Shown here piece by piece: positions 14,114 through 17,961 of a stretch of DNA of 17,961 nucleotides. Made by a program: the position numbers and the translations under genes. The DNA comes from an uncultured Helicobacter sp. (GTDB taxonomy: Bacteria; Campylobacterota; Campylobacteria; Campylobacterales; Helicobacteraceae). The stretch covers positions 1 through 17,961 of the forward strand of contig CALVAF010000020.1 of NCBI GenBank assembly GCA_944325475.1, read 5' to 3'. Position 1 is the stretch's first letter, and every line of letters begins with the position of its first letter. Below the pieces are notes generated by a model. That model was not told the DNA's origin. It made no database searches and saw only the letters and a list, made by a program, of their open reading frames with translations.

Positions 14114-14132
14114 AAGGGGCTTAAAGCCTCTT
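14114..14132 (+). terminator. Possible weak terminator after the DsbA-like gene
   Basis: AAGGGGC (14114-14120) pairs with GCCTCTT (14126-14132) including one G-U pair, five-base loop. No T-run follows, so termination would be weak. Confidence 0.35.
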
Positions 14133-14185
14133 CATACAAATTTAGCAATATCTTCACATTTTCTTGATAAATGGGTTTTATAATT

Positions 14186-14215
14186 TTGCTTACAGATTGA
14201 TTGGGAAACTAGAAT
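14186..14215 (+). promoter_or_regulatory. Promoter of the DUF5666-like gene
   Basis: TTGCTT (14186-14191), an 18-bp spacer and TAGAAT (14210-14215), 31 bases before the ATG. A TATAAT at 14179-14184 is an alternative -10. Confidence 0.45.
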
Positions 14216-14246
14216 CTGAATTTTAAAATCGCTTAAAGGAGCAAAA

Positions 14247-14648
14247 ATGAAAACTCTAAAATTATTTGGAGCTTTAGGTTTAGTGGCATTATTTTCAACT
14301 GCAGCAATGGCAGATTTTGACTTTGATGTGCAAGGGCAAATTTCAGCAGTCAATGATAAGGATAAAACTATCACTCTAGCAGGACCAAGTGGGCAATTAG
14401 TGATTAAGGTTTTACCTTATACAGAGATTAAAGGTGATGATTGTGGTGCTTTTGGACAAGATGTGTATGGGAGTTTTAAGGATTTGACTCCGGGCAAATA
14501 TGTTAAAGTCGAAGCCGTGCCTTATGGTGGATATAATGCCTATAATGCAGATAACAATCAAGCCATTAATCCTGCAACAGGATTACCAAAAGATGGGCAG
14601 CTCATTGCAAAAGAAATCGAATGGAAATGTGTGCCTAGAGCTTATTGA
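14247..14648 (+). CDS. Secreted DUF5666-like (OB-fold type) protein
   Basis: A 133-residue protein with a clear signal peptide (MKTLKLFGALGLVALFSTA, cleavage near AMA-DF at residue 22). The mature part has the pattern of DUF5666-type small beta-barrel proteins: GQISAVNDKDKTITL, TEIKGD, FKDLTPGKYVKVEAVP, then LIAKEIEW at the end. Family function is not established. Two cysteines, Cys66 and Cys128, could form a disulfide, which is fitting next to a DsbA-like gene, though that link is inference. It has a strong AAAGGAG ribosome site, its own promoter and its own terminator, so it is a single-gene unit that may be highly expressed. Confidence 0.75.
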   Translation: MKTLKLFGALGLVALFSTAAMADFDFDVQGQISAVNDKDKTITLAGPSGQLVIKVLPYTEIKGDDCGAFGQDVYGSFKDLTPGKYVKVEAVPYGGYNAYNADNNQAINPATGLPKDGQLIAKEIEWKCVPRAY

Positions 14649-14656
14649 TATACCTT

Positions 14657-14684
14657 AATACACTAGCAATGCTAGTGTATTTTA
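14657..14684 (+). terminator. Strong hairpin terminator after the DUF5666-like gene
   Basis: A perfect 11-bp stem, AATACACTAGC and GCTAGTGTATT (14657-14667 with 14671-14681), 3-base loop, with a short T-run. The best terminator in the window. Confidence 0.8.
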
Positions 14685-14709
14685 CTCCTTAAGTAAATAT
14701 AAACTTACA

Positions 14710-14737
14710 TTGACAATCCAATTTTTTTTGATACATT
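14710..14737 (+). promoter_or_regulatory. Promoter of the amino acid symporter gene
   Basis: TTGACA (14710-14715), 16-bp spacer and TACATT (14732-14737), 37 bases before the ATG. It is the most complete -35/-10 pair in the window. TATAAA at 14754-14759 is a second candidate. Confidence 0.55.
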
Positions 14738-14774
14738 AGAAACTTAAGCTTAATATAAAATTAAAGGATAAGTT

Positions 14775-16151
14775 ATGGACTTCTTAGGTCGTTTTCTAGT
14801 GTTATCACAATGGCAAACTATTCTTATTTTGTTATTTGTAATGGCAATGTTTTATATTATTTATAAAATGTCTGTTTATAAAATAAATTTTTCTTTGCGT
14901 ATGCTTTTTGCTCTTGTGGTGGGTGTTTTAATGGGATTTGTTTTGCAGTATTTAGCAGATTATCCAAGTGTGTTAGAAGCCAAAAAGAACCTTTGGTATT
15001 CAGAAATAAAGATATGGTTAAGTTTTGTGACAGCAGTTTTTATTGGTTTTATTAAAATGCTTGTTATTCCTATTATTGGTATTTCTATTATCAAAGTTAT
15101 TATGGATTTAGATAAAGATATTAAAATCTATTCATTATTAAGACTTTCACTTTTTTGGATACTTTTTATCACAGCTGTTGCAGCAGTAATAGGAATCACA
15201 CTTGGGTGGTATTTTGAGTTAGGATTAGGATTTAATATTCAAGCAGGTGAGAGGGAAATTAGAGAAGTTTTAACAATGCCACAAATTCTTCTTGGATTAA
15301 TCCCTAGTAATATTATTGTGTCTATGACAAAAGAAAATATTATTGCTATTGTTGTCTTTTCTTTATTTATTGGTTTTGGTGCCAAATCTTTGTATAAACA
15401 AAATGAAGCTATTTATAAAGTGTTTGAGGGATTTATTTTTGCTTTGCATCAAATTATTATGAATGTAACAGGTTTTGTGATTTCATTTATGCCTTATGCT
15501 ATTTTATGTATGATGGCAAATGTGATTGTTTCTAATGGATTTGAAGCTATTAAAACGGCTCTATTATTTATTGTTTTGATTTATTTGGCAATGTTATTAA
15601 TGTTTGTAGTCCATTTTATCATTTTAGCTTTAGAGGGGTTAAACCCTATTGTTTATGCTAAAAAAGCATTTCCTGTGTGGTTATTTGCTTTTAGCTCCCG
15701 TTCTTCTGTTGGGACTTTACCATTGACTGTTTCTACTCTGCAAAATAAACTTGGAGTTAGCTCGGGTGTAGCAAACTTTGTGGCTTCTATTGGAACAACT
15801 ATTGGACTTAATGGGTGTGCGGGGTATTTTCCTGCTCTAGCGGCAATTTTTATTGCATATGGGATTGGAATGGAAATTGACTTTAGTTTTGCTATGATTA
15901 TTGTGTTAATAGCAGTTTTAGGTTCTTTAGGCATTGCAGGGATTCCTGGTAGCGCAACTATGGCAGCTTCTATTATGCTTACTGGAATTGGATTTGGAGA
16001 GTATTTTACTTATTTAACATTAATTTTAGCAGTGGATCCTATTGTGGATATGGCTAGAACAGCTAGCAATGTTTCAGGTGCAATGACTTCAGCAATTTGC
16101 ACTGATAAACATTTAAAAAGTTTTGATTCTAAGATTTATAATTCTAAATGA
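14775..16151 (+). CDS. Dicarboxylate/amino acid:cation symporter, TcyP-like (probable cystine importer)
   Basis: A 458-residue membrane protein of the DAACS (SLC1) family that uses Na+ or H+ gradients to import substrate. About eight helices are visible, and two re-entrant hairpins carry SSRSSVGTLP (307-316) and IAGIPGSATMAA (387-398). The ligand-binding helix 7 motif reads GTTIGLNGCAG (340-350), closer to the cystine transporter TcyP form (IGQNGCAG type) than to glutamate carriers (NMDG). Helix 8 has DPIVDMARTASNVSGAMTS (421-439) with the conserved Asp, Arg and Asn. Cystine is therefore the likeliest substrate, but this is inference. It has its own promoter and an AAGGA ribosome site. A 50-bp fragment matching bioA begins 15 bp after its stop. 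Confidence 0.85.
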   Translation: MDFLGRFLVLSQWQTILILLFVMAMFYIIYKMSVYKINFSLRMLFALVVGVLMGFVLQYLADYPSVLEAKKNLWYSEIKIWLSFVTAVFIGFIKMLVIPIIGISIIKVIMDLDKDIKIYSLLRLSLFWILFITAVAAVIGITLGWYFELGLGFNIQAGEREIREVLTMPQILLGLIPSNIIVSMTKENIIAIVVFSLFIGFGAKSLYKQNEAIYKVFEGFIFALHQIIMNVTGFVISFMPYAILCMMANVIVSNGFEAIKTALLFIVLIYLAMLLMFVVHFIILALEGLNPIVYAKKAFPVWLFAFSSRSSVGTLPLTVSTLQNKLGVSSGVANFVASIGTTIGLNGCAGYFPALAAIFIAYGIGMEIDFSFAMIIVLIAVLGSLGIAGIPGSATMAASIMLTGIGFGEYFTYLTLILAVDPIVDMARTASNVSGAMTSAICTDKHLKSFDSKIYNSK

Positions 16152-16165
16152 TTTATATTTAGCAA

Positions 16166-16215
16166 ATCCTTGCACACAAATGCAAGATTATGAAAAAAAC
16201 ATTCCTCTAATCCCT
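16166..16215 (+). repeat. 50-bp perfect direct repeat, upstream copy of a bioA segment
   Basis: Identical over 50 bases to 16313-16362, which encodes the HPCTQMQDYEKNIPLIP region of BioA. The offset is 147 bp, a multiple of three. The upstream copy lies between the symporter stop and the bioA promoter, outside any intact gene; it has no ribosome site. Confidence 0.95.
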
Positions 16216-16236
16216 CCTAGCCTTTAGATTTTGCGG

Positions 16237-16242
16237 TAGAAT
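16237..16242 (+). promoter_or_regulatory. Likely -10 box of bioA
   Basis: TAGAAT, 25 bases upstream of the ATG, with AAGG as ribosome site at 16257-16260. No distinct -35. Confidence 0.4.
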
Positions 16243-16266
16243 ACCAAAAAATTCTAAAGGTTTTTT

Positions 16267-17553
16267 ATGGACTTACAAACCCTCATACAACAAGATTTAA
16301 AATATATTTGGCATCCTTGCACACAAATGCAAGATTATGAAAAAAACATTCCTCTAATCCCTATAAAATCTGCAAAAGGCATTTATCTTTATGGTTTTGA
16401 TGGCAAGGAATATTTGGATTGTGTTTCTAGCTGGTGGGTGAATCTCTTTGGGCATTGCAATCCTTATATTAACCAAAAACTAAAAGAGCAATTAGAGAGC
16501 TTAGAGCATGTTATCTTTGCTGGATTTACGCATAAGCCCATTGTGGAATTATCCAAAAGGCTAGTGGCGCTTTTGGATTCTAGTCTTTGTAAATGTTTTT
16601 ATGCAGACAATGGCTCTAGTGCGATTGAAGTGGCTTTGAAAATGGCGTTTCATGCTAATGTGATAAAAGGCAAAAAGAAGAATAAATTTTTGTGTTTAGA
16701 GAATGCTTATCATGGAGAGACTATTGGAGCTTTAAGTATAGGAGATGTGGGGATATACACAGAAGTGTATCAGCCTATTTTGCTTGAAACTTTAAAGGTT
16801 AAAGTCCCTTGTGGGGAGGATATTGAAGAATCCCTGCAAGATTTAAAGAAAATTATTGTTTCAAAAAAAGATGAAATTGCAGCTTTTGTGCTAGAGCCTT
16901 TGATACAATGTGCGGGAAATATGAATATGTATTCTAGTGAGTTTGTCAAAGAGGCGACTAAAATTTGTCAAGATAATGGAATTTATGTAATTTTTGATGA
17001 AATTGCGGTGGGTTTTGGGAGAAGTGGGAGTATGTTTGCCTATCAGCAATGCGGAGTGGTGCCAGATTTCTTGTGTTTGAGCAAAGGAATTACAGGGGGT
17101 TATTTGCCCTTATCAGTGGTGGTAACCAAAGAGGAAATTTATCAGCTTTTTTATGCACCTTATCACGAAAATAAATCTTTTTTGCATTCTCATTCTTATA
17201 CGGGAAATGCTCTTGCTTGTGCTTGTGCAAATGCGGTTTTGGATATTTTTCAAAAAGAAAATGTGTGTGAGAAAAACAAGATTTTATCAGAATTTATTTG
17301 GAAGAAAATGCAGATTTTAGAGGAATTTGCTTTTGTGAAGAATCTTAGGCATTGTGGTATGGTTTTTGCCTTTGATTTAGTAGGGTTTGAGGGGCAGAGA
17401 AAGGGATTAGAAGTGTTTAATGCGGGGCTAAAAAAGGGTTTGTTGCTAAGACCTCTTGGAAATACTATTTATTTTATGCCCCCTTATATTATCACACAAG
17501 AGCAGGTTTGTTTTGTGGTGGATAATTTAAAAGAGATTTTAGAGAAATTTTAG
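16267..17553 (+). CDS. bioA: Adenosylmethionine-8-amino-7-oxononanoate aminotransferase
   Basis: A PLP-dependent enzyme of biotin synthesis that transfers an amino group from S-adenosylmethionine to KAPA, giving DAPA. At 428 residues it is full length. Diagnostic motifs: WHPCTQMQDYE (15-25) and CVSSWWVN (52-59) are BioA-specific substrate-site segments, ADNGSSAIEVALKMA (113-127) binds the cofactor phosphate, and AYHGET (147-152), FDEIAVGFGRSG (243-254) with Asp244, and LSKGITGGYLPLS (271-283) with the Schiff-base Lys273 complete the fold type I site. The N-terminal HPCTQ stretch is the part duplicated upstream. No other biotin gene is in the window. Confidence 0.96.
   Translation: MDLQTLIQQDLKYIWHPCTQMQDYEKNIPLIPIKSAKGIYLYGFDGKEYLDCVSSWWVNLFGHCNPYINQKLKEQLESLEHVIFAGFTHKPIVELSKRLVALLDSSLCKCFYADNGSSAIEVALKMAFHANVIKGKKKNKFLCLENAYHGETIGALSIGDVGIYTEVYQPILLETLKVKVPCGEDIEESLQDLKKIIVSKKDEIAAFVLEPLIQCAGNMNMYSSEFVKEATKICQDNGIYVIFDEIAVGFGRSGSMFAYQQCGVVPDFLCLSKGITGGYLPLSVVVTKEEIYQLFYAPYHENKSFLHSHSYTGNALACACANAVLDIFQKENVCEKNKILSEFIWKKMQILEEFAFVKNLRHCGMVFAFDLVGFEGQRKGLEVFNAGLKKGLLLRPLGNTIYFMPPYIITQEQVCFVVDNLKEILEKF
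16313..16362 (+). repeat. 50-bp perfect direct repeat, copy inside bioA
   Basis: The in-gene copy, covering codons for about residues 16-32 of BioA. Recombination with the upstream copy would delete 147 bp including the bioA promoter and start codon. Confidence 0.95.
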
Positions 17554-17961
17554 AGCTTTGATAATAAGGGTTGCAATTAAGTGTGAAGAAGTCAATAGAT
17601 ATTTAAGGCAAATTGATTTCAAATTGTTTTTAGGATACTTTTTTATATTTTTAAAGTCTGTTTTTGATTATTTTAGTGGGAAACCTTGTGATTTTTGCAA
17701 AGATTTGGAATTTGTATGGTAAGTTTATTTTACCATTATCCTATGATTTTAGAAAATGATGTGTAGGTTTGCACTAATGTTCTCTTGAAATCTAGAATCA
17801 TTCTACATACAGGTTGTGTTGTCGCACAAAATTAATGTTACCAAAGATATTCTGCCTTATGCTGTATAAAACCAAGTAGAAAATAAAGATGAGACAATAA
17901 AGAATTTCAAAAGAAACAAAGTTTTTAATTATTAAGGAAAAATATAAAGTGTAAAGAGTAT
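17554..17961. other. Intergenic region after bioA, no gene recognised
   Basis: About 400 A/T-rich bases with no open frame of coding character and no RNA gene I can identify. A small hairpin, ATGGTAA (17716-17722) with TTACCAT (17730-17736), is the only local structure noticed; it lacks a T-run. The region may hold the promoter of a gene beyond the right edge. Confidence 0.5.

Noticed and set aside
17716..17736. Hairpin downstream of bioA as its terminator
   Set aside because: The 7-bp stem lies about 160 bp after the stop and lacks a T-run.
1..17961. tRNA, rRNA or CRISPR genes
   Set aside because: No cloverleaf, rRNA-like or regularly spaced repeat sequence was seen on either strand by eye; a covariance-model scan would be decisive for small RNAs.

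Overview
The window looks like chromosomal DNA from a Helicobacter, probably an enterohepatic (non-pylori) species. This rests on inference from AT-rich DNA, epsilonproteobacterial protein types (ThyX instead of ThyA, QueH with a long C-terminal extension, the S4 - nucleoside phosphorylase - RlmN gene order), A/T-rich promoters with recognisable -10 boxes and weak -35 boxes, and a dnaA-dnaN-gyrB block. No species-level assignment is possible from sequence reading alone.

Left part (1 to about 3.4 kb) is accessory, decaying DNA. It starts inside a large gene for a putative barnase/colicin E5-type (BECR-fold) endoribonuclease. That gene is broken by one in-frame stop and two compensating single-base frameshifts at homopolymers. 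Behind it is a small minus-strand cassette: an ImmA/IrrE-type metallopeptidase, an overlapping 64-residue charged ORF interrupted at an A8 tract, and a small two-helix membrane protein. The cassette lies between two copies of the last 97 bp of the nuclease gene. These differ at 8 positions, of which 6 are synonymous, so the second copy is a relic of a diverged homologue and not a recent duplication. Past it lie a degraded glycine-rich reading frame and two short tandem repeats.

Middle-left (3.5-6.6 kb) is a tight plus-strand operon: S4-domain RNA-binding protein, small nucleoside phosphorylase-like protein, rlmN, an unlisted 30-residue single-helix membrane protein with its own good ribosome binding site, and queH. 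Three of the five concern RNA (S4 binding, m2A methylation, queuosine). Converging on it from the right is a minus-strand block (6.7-12.2 kb): plsY, gyrB, dnaN and dnaA.

The origin region lies around dnaA. Three DnaA-box-like 9-mers with inverted-repeat symmetry sit upstream of dnaA, one overlapping its likely -10 box, and weaker boxes lie between dnaA and dnaN. This suggests a bipartite origin as described for H. pylori. Hand counts of sampled lines, however, place the GC-skew switch near the gyrB/dnaN junction, so dnaA and dnaN have the composition of lagging-strand genes.

Right part (12.3-17.96 kb, plus strand): a compact ruvC-thyX-dsbA-like operon; a monocistronic periplasmic DUF5666-like protein with its own promoter and a strong hairpin terminator; a TcyP-like amino acid (probably cystine) symporter; and bioA. 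A perfect 50-bp piece of the 5' coding region of bioA is repeated upstream of its promoter. The last 400 bp hold no recognisable gene.
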